The position numbers were made by a program, and so were the translations under genes. Of a stretch of DNA of 20,269 nt, positions 5,486-13,272 are shown in pieces; positions within the stretch are counted from its first letter, which is position 1; the number at the start of each line of letters is the position of its first letter. The notes below the pieces were generated by a model that was given only the letters and a program-made list of their open reading frames with translations, did not search any database and was not told the origin of the DNA. Origin of the DNA: Damh-18 sp964390945 (GTDB taxonomy: Bacteria; Patescibacteriota; Minisyncoccia; Phycocordibacterales; UBA918); the NCBI GenBank assembly GCA_964390945.1, contig CAYMIV010000016.1, positions 1-20,269 on the forward strand, given 5' to 3'.

Positions 5486-7843
5486 TTATCCGAGAAGTTT
5501 GAGTGCTTCGTCGATACCGAATGTATCGAGGTTCACATTGTCGGGGAGCCAGATGCGTTTGAAACCGCGTTTCATATACTTACCCGATTTCGACTCAAAG
5601 ACGCGAATCATTTTTTTTGTCTTCGGATGTAGCCCGACTTCCTTCACAAGCTTCTCACCGGCGCGGGTCTTCTTCGGTTCTTTGAGAACCGTGAGTGCGC
5701 GCTCAAATGTGATGTCATACGGGTTGTCGGCACCCTTCAGTGAACGAAAATCACCGGCGTGACCGATATAGGGGCCGAAGCGTCCGGTGTTCGCAATAAT
5801 AGGTTCTCCTGTTTCGGGGTGCGCGCCGAGCTCTCGGGGAAGGATGAGGTATCGAACCGCATCATCAAGAGTGACCTCGCTCGGTTTCTTATCTTTGGGG
5901 AGCGAAGCACGTTTTGGCGTCGGCTGTTTCTTTCCCTTTATTTTTTCTGGAGTTTGACCAAGTTGTACATAGGGACCGAACCTTCCTGTGAGCAGATATA
6001 TATCTTCACCGGTTTCGGGATGTTTTCCCAATGGTTCGTCTGCCTTGATGAGCGAACCGTCGATCATTCGCGCGCCATCACATTTTGGATATGTCTCACA
6101 CGAAAGGAATTTGCCCCCGCGACCGAGTTTCACCACCATATCTTTCCCGCACACGGGACAAGGAAATTCTTTCGGTCCCGGGCCGAGGTTGGTTATCTTT
6201 TCAATATTCTCTTTTGCTGCAACGGCCTTGGTGAAGGGCGCATAAAAATCTTTCAGCGTTTTTATATACTGGCGTGTTCCCGATGCAATCTCATCGAGCT
6301 CGTTTTCCATTTCGCTCGTGAAATTATCCCCGATGTAATCTGCAAAGTGTTCTTCCAAAAAGGATGACACAAGATCGCCGGTGTCGGTGGGAAGAAGCGC
6401 GCGCCCATCTTTCTCCACATACCCGCGCTCAACGATGGTATTCATAATGGATGCATACGTCGACGGACGTCCGATACCGCGCTTCTCGAGCTCCTTGATG
6501 AGACCCGCCTCAGTGTATCGCGACGGCGGTTGCGTATCTTTCCCTTCGACGAGGAGCTCGGTGAGAGTGAGTTTGTCGTGCGGTGCAAGAACGGGTACTT
6601 CGGTGTCCTCACCGCGGGCGCGCGTATCGACACGAAGCCATCCATCAAAGATGATTCGTGAACCATTTGCGGCGAAATCCGGAATTGTCTCTGAACTCTT
6701 GGAAATATTTGCAACAATTTTCGTGCGCTTCACAATCGCATCAGACATTTGTGAAGCGACTGCACGTTCCCAAATAAGTTCATACAATTTTTTTTGGTCA
6801 TCAGTATGTCCCAAACTTCGCTTCGCAAAATTTGTCGGTCGCACCGCTTCGTGCGCCTCCTGTGCTGACTTGCTCTTTGTTTTGTAGTGGTGGGGGTGAA
6901 CGTACTCTTTTCCATATTCCTTATGAATGAGTGCGATAATCTGCTTTTCAGCAATTGTGCTCATGGTGGTTGAGTCGGTGCGCATATAGGTGATGTGTCC
7001 CGCCTCGTAGAGTTTCTGCGCGGCGCCCATAGTGCGTGATGGAGAAAAACCGAGCCGCGTCGAGGCAACCTGTTGGAGAGTCGAGGTGGTGAAGGGTGGT
7101 TTTGGTACGCGCTTTTGTTCGGTCTCTTTTACCTCGCGTATTTCCCACGAGTTCGCTTTGCCGACTTTTACGATTCGGTCTGCCTCGGACTTTTCTCGTG
7201 GTTCGACAACACAGGTGAGGGGGAGCGCTGTCTTTTTGCTCGTCAGCGTGTGCGCTGTGAGGACGAAGAAGTGTTCCGGAACAAATGCTCGAATTTCACG
7301 TTCGCGTTCCATGATGATGCGCAATGCCGGTGATTGCACGCGCCCCGCAGAAAGCCCATAACGGACCTTTTTCCAAATGAGACCGGAAAGGTCGTATCCC
7401 ACCAATCGGTCAAGGACGCGGCGCGCTTCTTGAGCTTCCTTGAGGCACATATCGATGTCGCGCGGATGGGAAAGTGCCTCTTTGACGGCGGGTTCGGTAA
7501 TTTCGTGAAAAACGATGCGTTTAATATTTTTGTTCTCCTTCTTGATGAGTTCCGCAACGTGCCAGGCAATCGCCTCACCTTCGCGGTCGGGGTCGGTCGC
7601 GAGGAGAACGGCATCGGCTTTTTTTGCTTCTGCCTGGAGTTCATGAATGACTTTCTCTTTTCCTGCAGAATTGATGTAGCGGGGAACGAAGCCACCTTCG
7701 ATATCAACGGCATCCTTGTTGGATTTCGGAAGATCGCGCACATGCCCAACAGACGCCCTCACGGTGTATCCGGGTCCCAGATATTTTTCTATTGTTTTCG
7801 CTTTCGCCGGTGACTCAACGATGACGAGTGTCTTGGTGACCAT
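5486..7843 (-). CDS. topA: DNA topoisomerase I (type IA)
   Basis: It relaxes negative supercoils through a 5'-phosphotyrosine intermediate. The TOPRIM domain opens with LVIVESPAKAKTIEKYLG and has DPDREGEAIAWH. The catalytic tyrosine is in GHITYMRTDST (residue 286 from this start). KRGIGRPSTYASI and the rest of the core follow. One Cys4 zinc ribbon (CPVCGK ... SCETYPKCDG, about 562-588) is followed by repeat modules with HPETGE and TGRFGPYV/I signatures and a basic tail. An earlier in-frame ATG (7850-7852) overlaps the -10 box. The ATG at 7841-7843 lies eight bases after it and is the likely leaderless start, giving 785 residues. dprA lies upstream on the same strand, a common pairing. Confidence 0.97.
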   Translation of the reverse strand: MVTKTLVIVESPAKAKTIEKYLGPGYTVRASVGHVRDLPKSNKDAVDIEGGFVPRYINSAGKEKVIHELQAEAKKADAVLLATDPDREGEAIAWHVAELIKKENKNIKRIVFHEITEPAVKEALSHPRDIDMCLKEAQEARRVLDRLVGYDLSGLIWKKVRYGLSAGRVQSPALRIIMEREREIRAFVPEHFFVLTAHTLTSKKTALPLTCVVEPREKSEADRIVKVGKANSWEIREVKETEQKRVPKPPFTTSTLQQVASTRLGFSPSRTMGAAQKLYEAGHITYMRTDSTTMSTIAEKQIIALIHKEYGKEYVHPHHYKTKSKSAQEAHEAVRPTNFAKRSLGHTDDQKKLYELIWERAVASQMSDAIVKRTKIVANISKSSETIPDFAANGSRIIFDGWLRVDTRARGEDTEVPVLAPHDKLTLTELLVEGKDTQPPSRYTEAGLIKELEKRGIGRPSTYASIMNTIVERGYVEKDGRALLPTDTGDLVSSFLEEHFADYIGDNFTSEMENELDEIASGTRQYIKTLKDFYAPFTKAVAAKENIEKITNLGPGPKEFPCPVCGKDMVVKLGRGGKFLSCETYPKCDGARMIDGSLIKADEPLGKHPETGEDIYLLTGRFGPYVQLGQTPEKIKGKKQPTPKRASLPKDKKPSEVTLDDAVRYLILPRELGAHPETGEPIIANTGRFGPYIGHAGDFRSLKGADNPYDITFERALTVLKEPKKTRAGEKLVKEVGLHPKTKKMIRVFESKSGKYMKRGFKRIWLPDNVNLDTFGIDEALKLLG

Positions 7844-7851
7844 GACTCCCA

Positions 7852-7880
7852 TAGATACTAGGGAAGAGAAGTTGTGTCAA
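7852..7880 (-). promoter_or_regulatory. topA promoter, consensus -35
   Basis: On the minus strand a perfect TTGACA (7875-7880) is separated by 17 bases from TATCTA (7852-7857). Transcription should begin about 7844-7846, directly at the ATG at 7843. topA therefore has its own promoter downstream of dprA. Confidence 0.85.
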
Positions 7881-7928
7881 ATAATAGACGAAAGAAAGTT
7901 AGCACGAGGCACTTAAAAAAGCAGGTTT

Positions 7929-8795
7929 TTAAACGCGATAGAGGACGCCGTTTTCTTCCTTTATAGAGCCGTTGAGTTCAAGTTGCATGAGGAGTATCGC
8001 CGCCTCATGTGTTGGAATGCCGAGAGAGCGAATGAGAGCGTCGCGCTCCGCCGGCTCTTTGAGAAGTTCAAGTATTTCTCGTTCACGTTCTGAAAGTGTT
8101 TCCGGTAAGGGTTCTTCAACATTTGATGAGGATTTGGTTTCGATACCGAGAGCATCAAGAATATCCAAAGCACTCGAGACCGGCGTTGCGCCAAGTTTCA
8201 AAAATTGGTGCGGACCTTTGCTATTCTCTGAAAAAATGTTACCCGGAACAACGAGAAGCTCGCGATTGTATTCGGCGGTGAGTCGCGCGGTGATGAGAGT
8301 GCCCGACTTCTCGCCAGCCTCAATGATGAGTGTCGCCTTAGAAAGCCCTGCCATAATTCGATTACGCTGCGGAAATGACCAGGTAGTCGCTTCAAAGAGG
8401 GGTTCGTATTCTGAAAGCAGACCGCCGCCCGCGCGGAGAATGCGTGCGGCAAGAGCGCGGTGTCGAGCGGGATACAATACAGAATCGTCAATTCCCGAAC
8501 CGGGCACTGCGAGCGTGTACAAATTATTTTCAAGCGCCGCCTCGTGTGCGAGTCCATCGATACCGAGAGCGAGCCCCGAGATTATTGCAATATCATATCC
8601 GCGCAACCCCGCAATGAGGTGTTCGACAACTTGTTTGCCGTAATTCGTGTAATTGCGGGAACCGACAACCGCAAGACATTTCAAGGTGGGTGACGGAAGG
8701 GAACCGCGAAGGTAGAGTTTTTTTGGCGGTTCAGGCACCTCAAAGATTGCTGGAGGAAATTCCTCTCGCGAAAGTTCTCGCACGGGATAGTCCAT
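7929..8795 (-). CDS. dprA: DNA processing protein DprA
   Basis: DprA (DNA-protecting protein) binds incoming single-stranded DNA during natural transformation and loads RecA. The Rossmann-like core shows GSR (45-47), SGLALGID (73-80), PGSGID (98-103), FPQRNRIMAG (141-150), EAGEKSGTLITA (159-170) and VPGNIF (183-188). A winged-helix-like C-terminal domain (about 232-288) follows. At 288 residues it is short: the protein begins almost at the core, without the N-terminal SAM domain found in longer homologues. The ATG is fixed by TGCTAGAAT six bases upstream. It diverges from serS with 65 bases between start codons, and topA follows it after 85 bases. Confidence 0.95.
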   Translation of the reverse strand: MDYPVRELSREEFPPAIFEVPEPPKKLYLRGSLPSPTLKCLAVVGSRNYTNYGKQVVEHLIAGLRGYDIAIISGLALGIDGLAHEAALENNLYTLAVPGSGIDDSVLYPARHRALAARILRAGGGLLSEYEPLFEATTWSFPQRNRIMAGLSKATLIIEAGEKSGTLITARLTAEYNRELLVVPGNIFSENSKGPHQFLKLGATPVSSALDILDALGIETKSSSNVEEPLPETLSEREREILELLKEPAERDALIRSLGIPTHEAAILLMQLELNGSIKEENGVLYRV

Positions 8796-8801
8796 TTACC
8801 A

Positions 8802-8810
8802 ATTCTAGCA
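8802..8810 (-). promoter_or_regulatory. dprA extended -10 promoter
   Basis: TGCTAGAAT on the minus strand ends six bases before the dprA ATG at 8795, predicting a leaderless mRNA. It lies in the short region shared with the divergent serS promoter. Confidence 0.7.
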
Positions 8811-8834
8811 TCTAGAATGAATGCACAAATACTG

Positions 8835-8851
8835 TATAATCACCCTATATT
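8835..8851 (+). promoter_or_regulatory. serS -10 box (two overlapping possibilities)
   Basis: A consensus TATAAT (8835-8840) lies 20 bases before the ATG at 8861, and TATATT (8846-8851) lies nine bases before it. The second fits the leaderless spacing of neighbouring genes, the first is the better hexamer. No Shine-Dalgarno is present. Confidence 0.55.
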
Positions 8852-8860
8852 TTATTGCAT

Positions 8861-10123
8861 ATGCTCGATATCAAATTCATTCGGGAGAACCTTGACCTCG
8901 TAAAACTTGGTGCGAAAAAGAAACGCATGAACATCGACCTTGATGCTCTCCTTCTCATCGATGATACGCGAAAAGGACTGCTCGCTTCCATTGAAAGTAA
9001 AAAAGCGGAGCAGAATCGAGTCTCTCAAGAAATCACCGCGCTCAAAGATGATGCGGCAAAACAAAGTCGCATAGCGGAAATGAAAATTCTCAAAGAGCAA
9101 CTCCAGAAGGAAGAAGAGGAACTCAAGACTATTCGCGAGAAATGGCTTGAACTCATGCTCCAGGTACCGAACATTCCTGACGTGTCTGTACCCGATGGAA
9201 AGGACGATTCAGAAAATCTTGAAATTAAAACGTGGGGCGAAAAGCCGAATTTTACCTTTACGCCCAAAAGCCACACCGACATCATGACACAACTCGGCAT
9301 GGTTGATTTCGATCGCGGGACGAAAGTTCATGGGTTTCGCGGATATTATCTTCAAAACGACGGAGCACTCCTTTCGTGGGCGATATGGAACTACGCGCAT
9401 GAATTCTTTCTTGCGAAAGGATTTAACCCGCTCCTCGTACCGGCGATTGTGCGCAAGAGCAATCTCTACGGCACCGGTCATTTGCCGAATGATGCTGAAG
9501 ATGTGTACAGAACGCAGGATGATGATTACCTCATCGGCACCGCCGAAGTCTCGACGATGGGCTACTACGCCGACGACGTTCTCGACATAAAAGACTTTCC
9601 CATCAAATGGCTCGCGTTCTCTCCCTGCTTTAGGCGCGAGGCGGGAAGCCACGGCAAGGATACGAAAGGTCTTATCCGCGTTCATGAATTTTTCAAGGTT
9701 GAGCAAGTGATTCTCTGCGAAGCGAACCACGAAGAGTCAGTGAAGTGGCACGAGTGGCTCAATAGAAATACAGAAGAATTCATCGAATCGCTCGGCATAC
9801 CGTACCATACGGTGGTAAATTGCGGCGGCGACATAGGGCAGGGGCAGGTAAAGAAGTATGATATTGAACTGTGGGTTCCGCTTGAAAATCGGTATCGAGA
9901 AATCAGCTCGGCTTCGTATTTCCATGATTTTCAAACACGGCGATTCAATATTCGCTATAAGGATTCTGAAGGAAAAATCCGTTATGCCCACTCTTTGAAT
10001 TGCACTGCAATTCCAACTCCTCGAATCCTCGTCTCACTCATCGAGAACTTCCAACAGGCGGATGGAAGCGTCGTCGTCCCGCAGGTGCTTCGGAAATATT
10101 TGGGCAAAGATGTACTACAATAG
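8861..10123 (+). CDS. serS: Seryl-tRNA synthetase
   Basis: It charges tRNA-Ser with serine (class II synthetase). It starts with the typical MLDIKFIREN, followed by the tRNA-binding coiled coil (about 30-100, rich in Lys and Glu). The catalytic domain has GTAEVS (226-231), motif 2 CFRREAGSHGKDTKGLIRVHEF (256-277) and motif 3 in HSLNCTAIPTPRILVSLIEN near residue 380. The motif 3 wording differs from the Gram-negative LNGSGLAVGRT form but keeps the arginine and resembles the LNNTA-type of other bacteria. Length 420 is normal. ATG 8861 was preferred to an in-frame TTG two codons earlier because of the family's conserved N-terminus. Confidence 0.97.
   Translation: MLDIKFIRENLDLVKLGAKKKRMNIDLDALLLIDDTRKGLLASIESKKAEQNRVSQEITALKDDAAKQSRIAEMKILKEQLQKEEEELKTIREKWLELMLQVPNIPDVSVPDGKDDSENLEIKTWGEKPNFTFTPKSHTDIMTQLGMVDFDRGTKVHGFRGYYLQNDGALLSWAIWNYAHEFFLAKGFNPLLVPAIVRKSNLYGTGHLPNDAEDVYRTQDDDYLIGTAEVSTMGYYADDVLDIKDFPIKWLAFSPCFRREAGSHGKDTKGLIRVHEFFKVEQVILCEANHEESVKWHEWLNRNTEEFIESLGIPYHTVVNCGGDIGQGQVKKYDIELWVPLENRYREISSASYFHDFQTRRFNIRYKDSEGKIRYAHSLNCTAIPTPRILVSLIENFQQADGSVVVPQVLRKYLGKDVLQ
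10116..10121 (+). promoter_or_regulatory. Possible ftsQ-like gene -10 box overlapping the serS stop
   Basis: TACAAT overlaps the serS stop codon (TAG 10121-10123) and lies eight bases before the next ATG (10130). AGAAGG (10122-10127) is also present but only two bases from the ATG, too close for a normal Shine-Dalgarno. Confidence 0.45.
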
Positions 10124-10129
10124 AAGGTA

Positions 10130-10993
10130 ATGCCCTTCTTTCGGCGAAATCGCTCCGATTGGCGAGTCGGGCGTGAAATTGAAACAAATGTATGGAAACA
10201 CATTGCGTGGGGTGTGTTGGTAATGCTTGCAATAGCAACGATATGCGTCGCTGTCTGGTATGTTACCCGACTTTCCGCCTTGAGCATCTCTATCGTGACC
10301 GTTGTTGGCGGGGAAACCATACCGCACGATGAGATTCGCGCGTCGGTAAACGAGGTCCTCCGCGGCAGTTACCTTCGTCTCGTACCATACACATTTACCT
10401 ACGCGGTTCCCTATGAAACGATTAGGCAATCGCTCATGAACACCCCCCGCATCCGCAACGTTGAAGTGGTGCGCATATCGAGAAATGAAATCAAGGTGTC
10501 TTTCGGAGAGTATGAACCATATGCCCTCTGGTGCATAGGAGCAACCGAGTTTTCCGAGTGCTATTTTCTCGATGAAAACGGATATGCTTTTTCTATCGCC
10601 CCGCCACTCCGCGGAGGATCGCTTGTTCGTCATATCACGGAAGGTTCGGAGCGGCTCGTAGAAAGCCAAGTATTTGATTCGCACCTCTTTCGAAGAATAC
10701 ACAACTTTATTGAAGCACTTGATTCGGTGCTCGGGCTCAGGGTTGCGTATGTTACGCATACCTCGGTGGGGGATAGCACGTATCACATAAGCGGAGGCGG
10801 CGACATCCTCGCGGTGACGGATATTGATGTTGAGCCAATACTCAATAATCTAAAAGCAATTCTCGAGTCAAAAGAATATAAACACCTCAAACCGGGAAAT
10901 TTTAAATACATTGATCTTCGATTTGGAAAAAAATTGTTCGTGAACGAATCGCTGATTGAGACAGCAACGACTGCGGCGACAACGACACAATGA
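10130..10993 (+). CDS. ftsQ: FtsQ/DivIB-like division protein with POTRA domain
   Basis: FtsQ/DivIB is a bitopic protein that links early and late divisome components. Here a short basic cytoplasmic N-terminus (RRNRSDWR) precedes one membrane helix (about 24-46), then a POTRA-like domain (about 50-125) with NTPRIRNVEVVRISRNEIKVSF typical of the family. A beta-rich C-terminal domain ends with FKYIDLRFGKKLFV, a pattern typical of FtsQ. Two extracytoplasmic cysteines (135, 144) flank the POTRA end. Length 287 is normal. It follows serS after six bases and has no mur/ddl neighbours, unlike the classical dcw cluster. Confidence 0.85.
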   Translation: MPFFRRNRSDWRVGREIETNVWKHIAWGVLVMLAIATICVAVWYVTRLSALSISIVTVVGGETIPHDEIRASVNEVLRGSYLRLVPYTFTYAVPYETIRQSLMNTPRIRNVEVVRISRNEIKVSFGEYEPYALWCIGATEFSECYFLDENGYAFSIAPPLRGGSLVRHITEGSERLVESQVFDSHLFRRIHNFIEALDSVLGLRVAYVTHTSVGDSTYHISGGGDILAVTDIDVEPILNNLKAILESKEYKHLKPGNFKYIDLRFGKKLFVNESLIETATTAATTTQ

Positions 10994-10995
10994 AA

Positions 10996-11017
10996 CAGCG
11001 CGCCCGCAGGCGCGCTG
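10996..11017. terminator. GC-rich hairpin between convergent genes
   Basis: CAGCGCGCC (10996-11004) and GGCGCGCTG (11009-11017) form a perfect 9-bp stem with a 4-base loop. It lies between the stops of the ftsQ-like gene and the 96-residue minus gene. Only a TTTC follows on the minus strand, so it may act as a weak bidirectional terminator. Confidence 0.6.
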
Positions 11018-11019
11018 AA

Positions 11020-11310
11020 CTACAACTGTGTGCTCTGGGCAAAACCACGCTTGAAATTCGTGCGAAGTCCGAGGAACGGGGCGTATCGACCGTCCTTTCG
11101 CCAGAACACATGCTCATCGAAGGTGAGTGAGATTACGGTGCAGATGAGTATGTACGCGCACCATGCGAAAACCTGCATCACGAAGTCTCCTCGCACCTCG
11201 CTCGCGGTCATGTCATGATAGACACAACCAAAGCCCCACGTGAGTGAAACAAAAAACAGCAGTTCTAATGCGAACAACAGGCGAAAGCGCTGTGATGATG
11301 GCTCATTCAT
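11020..11310 (-). CDS. Small membrane protein of unknown function, 96 residues
   Basis: I do not recognise a family. Two membrane helices are visible (about 9-29 and 43-63), separated by a short loop with acidic residues, with a basic C-terminal tail (RKDGRYAPFLGLRTNFKRGF). AAGGAG (11317-11322 on the plus coordinate) lies six bases before the ATG, an excellent Shine-Dalgarno, and codon use looks coding. It sits alone on the minus strand between plus-strand genes, and it diverges from dus. The strong ribosome binding site sets it apart from its leaderless neighbours. Confidence 0.75.
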   Translation of the reverse strand: MNEPSSQRFRLLFALELLFFVSLTWGFGCVYHDMTASEVRGDFVMQVFAWCAYILICTVISLTFDEHVFWRKDGRYAPFLGLRTNFKRGFAQSTQL

Positions 11311-11316
11311 GCGTAT

Positions 11317-11322
11317 CTCCTT
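11317..11322 (-). promoter_or_regulatory. Shine-Dalgarno AAGGAG
   Basis: AAGGAG on the minus strand lies six bases before the ATG at 11310 and supports that start for the 96-residue membrane protein. Confidence 0.8.
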
Positions 11323-11375
11323 CGGGTTTCGATAAACTTGGTGTAGACTACAGGCTCAAAAATTTTTTGTAAAGC

Positions 11376-12377
11376 ATGTCATTTTGGCACACATTACCAA
11401 AACCGTTCCTCGTTCTCGCGCCGATGGCGGATGTCACCGATGCGCCATTTCGGCGTACTATTGCACACCACAGTGCGCATCTTCGCGCTGACGGCACTGA
11501 AGGGGGTGCAGATGTCATGTGGACAGAATTCGTATCCGCCGACGGACTCATGCGTGCGCCCAAAGAAGGCAAAGAGAAACTTCTTGCAGACCTGCTCTAC
11601 ACCGAGGCGGAACGACCGATTGTTGCTCAACTTTTTTCGGCACACCCGGAACACATGGAAGGGGCAGCGCGGCTTATCTACGAGCTCGGATTTGATGGTA
11701 TTGATATCAATATGGGGTGCCCGGACAGGACAATAGAAAAACAAGGGTGTGGAGCTGCAATGATTAAAACACCTTCTTTGGCGCGGGAAATAATATGTGC
11801 TGCTCGGCGCGGCTCTCATGGATTACCCGTTTCCGTGAAAACACGACTCGGATATAACAAAGACGATCTTGAAACGTGGCTTCCGGAAATTCTCAAAGAA
11901 TCCCCCGATGCTGTCACGATTCATGGTCGAACAAGGAAGGAAATGTCAAAAGTTCCGGCACGTTGGGAACGTATTGCTCGTGCCGTTCAGATTCGTGATG
12001 AGCTCGGGAGTACAGCGCGCATTATTGGGAATGGCGATGTCCTCTCACGTGCTGATGCGCACATGAAAGCCGAGGCGACGGGAGTTGATGGAGTGATGAT
12101 CGGGCGCGGCATCTTCGGTAACCCATGGTTCTTTCATCCTGAAAAAACCATTGAGACAATTACCTGGGCGGAAAAACTAGCAGTGATGGTGGAACACACG
12201 AAACTTTTCGAACGTACACTTCCGCACAAAAGTTTTGCAATCATGAAGAAGCACTATAAGGCATACGTGCAGGGTTTTCCGGGTGCGCGGGAATTACGGA
12301 TGCGACTCATGGACGCAGAAACGGCGCACGAAGTTTCGGAAGTTGTGAACAGTTTTTTGAAGAGTTCGGAGAACTGA
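11376..12377 (+). CDS. dus: tRNA-dihydrouridine synthase (Dus family)
   Basis: This FMN-dependent enzyme reduces uridines in tRNA D-loops to dihydrouridine. The TIM barrel begins LVLAPMADVTDAPFR. The catalytic cysteine is Cys115 in INMGCPD, and phosphate/FMN-binding segments VSVKTRLGY, VTIHGRTRKEM, IIGNGDVLS and GVMIGRGIFGNPWFF follow, with a helical C-terminal tRNA-binding domain. Length 333 is normal; an insertion around SAHLRADGTEGGADV follows the first loop. The closest subtype appears DusB-like, but the subtype is inferred. No Shine-Dalgarno is seen; a weak TAGACT (11344-11349) lies about 26 bases upstream. Confidence 0.95.
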   Translation: MSFWHTLPKPFLVLAPMADVTDAPFRRTIAHHSAHLRADGTEGGADVMWTEFVSADGLMRAPKEGKEKLLADLLYTEAERPIVAQLFSAHPEHMEGAARLIYELGFDGIDINMGCPDRTIEKQGCGAAMIKTPSLAREIICAARRGSHGLPVSVKTRLGYNKDDLETWLPEILKESPDAVTIHGRTRKEMSKVPARWERIARAVQIRDELGSTARIIGNGDVLSRADAHMKAEATGVDGVMIGRGIFGNPWFFHPEKTIETITWAEKLAVMVEHTKLFERTLPHKSFAIMKKHYKAYVQGFPGARELRMRLMDAETAHEVSEVVNSFLKSSEN

Positions 12378-12390
12378 GCCATGAAGATTT

Positions 12391-12398
12391 GATACAAT
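12391..12398 (+). promoter_or_regulatory. Extended -10 promoter, fixes start at 12406
   Basis: TGATACAAT (12390-12398) is an extended -10. The first in-frame ATG (12397) overlaps it, while the ATG at 12406 lies seven bases after it, the leaderless spacing seen at other genes here. Confidence 0.65.
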
Positions 12399-12405
12399 GG
12401 ACGGG

Positions 12406-12735
12406 ATGAGCGAGGTATTGCAGGCGAATGTCTTTTTCTTCATAACTGGCATTGCCGTCATTGTGTTTACGGCGGTTTTGTGCGTTGCACTCTATCACCT
12501 CATCAAAATCTTAAAATCGGTGCGAAAAATAATTGACCGCATCGAAGCGGGGAGTGAAATAATTGCGGAAGACATGGCGCACTTCAGAGCATATTTTGCG
12601 GAAGAGAGTCCTCTTTCTCGCATTATCAAAAAGGTGTTCGGAACCGGCGATTCACGTGTGCGCACTCAACAAAAAGGCGGCACCAATCGCACGGTCTCGA
12701 AGGCAGAATTAAAAATTAAGAACGAAGATTCATAA
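12406..12735 (+). CDS. Single-pass membrane protein of unknown function, 109 residues
   Basis: I do not recognise a family. One hydrophobic helix (about 9-33, FFFITGIAVIVFTAVLCVALYHLI) is followed by an amphipathic, charged cytoplasmic-type segment (KILKSVRKIIDRIEAGSEIIAEDMAHFRAYFAEESPLSRIIKKVFG) and a basic, polar tail. The helix-then-amphipathic layout resembles small accessory membrane proteins that pair with YtxH-like proteins. The next gene begins six bases after its stop, so the two probably form one transcript. The start was chosen by the -10 position; an alternative begins three codons earlier. Confidence 0.75.
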   Translation: MSEVLQANVFFFITGIAVIVFTAVLCVALYHLIKILKSVRKIIDRIEAGSEIIAEDMAHFRAYFAEESPLSRIIKKVFGTGDSRVRTQQKGGTNRTVSKAELKIKNEDS

Positions 12736-12741
12736 CGCTGT

Positions 12742-13215
12742 ATGGCAAAACAAAGCAAGAAAGAATTATCAGGTACGCAGAAAGTCGGTCTTGGAGTGGG
12801 ACTTACAGCGGCGGCAGTTGCAGCTGCGGGAGCATATTTTCTTTACGGGAGTAAGGATGCGGTAAAAAATCGCAAGAAAGTTAAAAGTTGGGCACTCAAG
12901 GCGAAGGCAGAAGTGCTTGAAGGTCTCGAGAAGGCGGAGCACATCACCGAGGCGGAATACAAGACACTTGTAAATGCGGCAACTGGAATTTATGGCACGG
13001 TTCAGAGTGCGACAAAAGGTGAGGTGCAGGACTTCAAGAAAGAAATGAATGATCACTGGAATAAGATAAAAAAGAGCGGTGTCGTGGAAAAGATTGTGCG
13101 AAAGGTGTCTACGGCATCCCCGCGACCAAAAAAAGCCGGAAAGAAAGCACAGAAGGCGCCAGTAAAAACCGCTCCAACGAAGGGTGCTGCGAAGAAAAGT
13201 ACTCCGAAAAAATAA
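12742..13215 (+). CDS. Membrane-anchored Lys/Ala-rich protein (YtxH-like layout), 157 residues
   Basis: After a short basic stretch there is one glycine/alanine-rich membrane helix (about 15-36, VGLGVGLTAAAVAAAGAYFLYG), then a charged helical region (about 40-115) and a Lys-Ala-Pro tail (about 125-157, repeated PKKAGKKAQKAP/TKGAAKKS type) resembling histone-like or nucleic acid-binding tails. This general layout is like YtxH proteins, but I do not assert membership. It lies six bases after the previous gene and has no Shine-Dalgarno, so translation may depend on coupling or re-initiation. The perfect 13-bp hairpin at 13233-13261 follows. Confidence 0.8.
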   Translation: MAKQSKKELSGTQKVGLGVGLTAAAVAAAGAYFLYGSKDAVKNRKKVKSWALKAKAEVLEGLEKAEHITEAEYKTLVNAATGIYGTVQSATKGEVQDFKKEMNDHWNKIKKSGVVEKIVRKVSTASPRPKKAGKKAQKAPVKTAPTKGAAKKSTPKK

Positions 13216-13232
13216 GTAACGCTCACTTGGTA

Positions 13233-13261
13233 AATACCGCATCCGTATCGGATGCGGTATT
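13233..13261 (+). terminator. Perfect 13-bp inverted repeat between the Lys-rich gene and carboxypeptidase gene
   Basis: AATACCGCATCCG (13233-13245) and CGGATGCGGTATT (13249-13261) pair perfectly with a 3-base loop. No T-run follows, and the right arm overlaps the probable -10 (TATTCT, 13258-13263) of the next gene. It may be a terminator for the upstream gene, an operator for the next, or both. Confidence 0.6.
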
Positions 13262-13263
13262 CT
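13258..13263 (+). promoter_or_regulatory. Possible carboxypeptidase gene -10 box
   Basis: TATTCT ends nine bases before the ATG at 13273 and lies within the right arm of the 13-bp inverted repeat. No -35 or Shine-Dalgarno is visible. Confidence 0.4.
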
Positions 13264-13272
13264 ATACATGAC

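Noticed and set aside
5759..6367. 202-residue plus-strand ORF opposite topA
   Set aside because: Antisense shadow; topA motifs cover the region without a break.
7972..8643. 223-residue plus-strand ORF opposite dprA
   Set aside because: Antisense shadow of dprA; Ser/Arg-rich low-information translation, no start signal.
10115..10786. 223-residue minus-strand ORF opposite the ftsQ-like gene
   Set aside because: Antisense shadow without family motifs; the plus-strand protein has clear FtsQ features.
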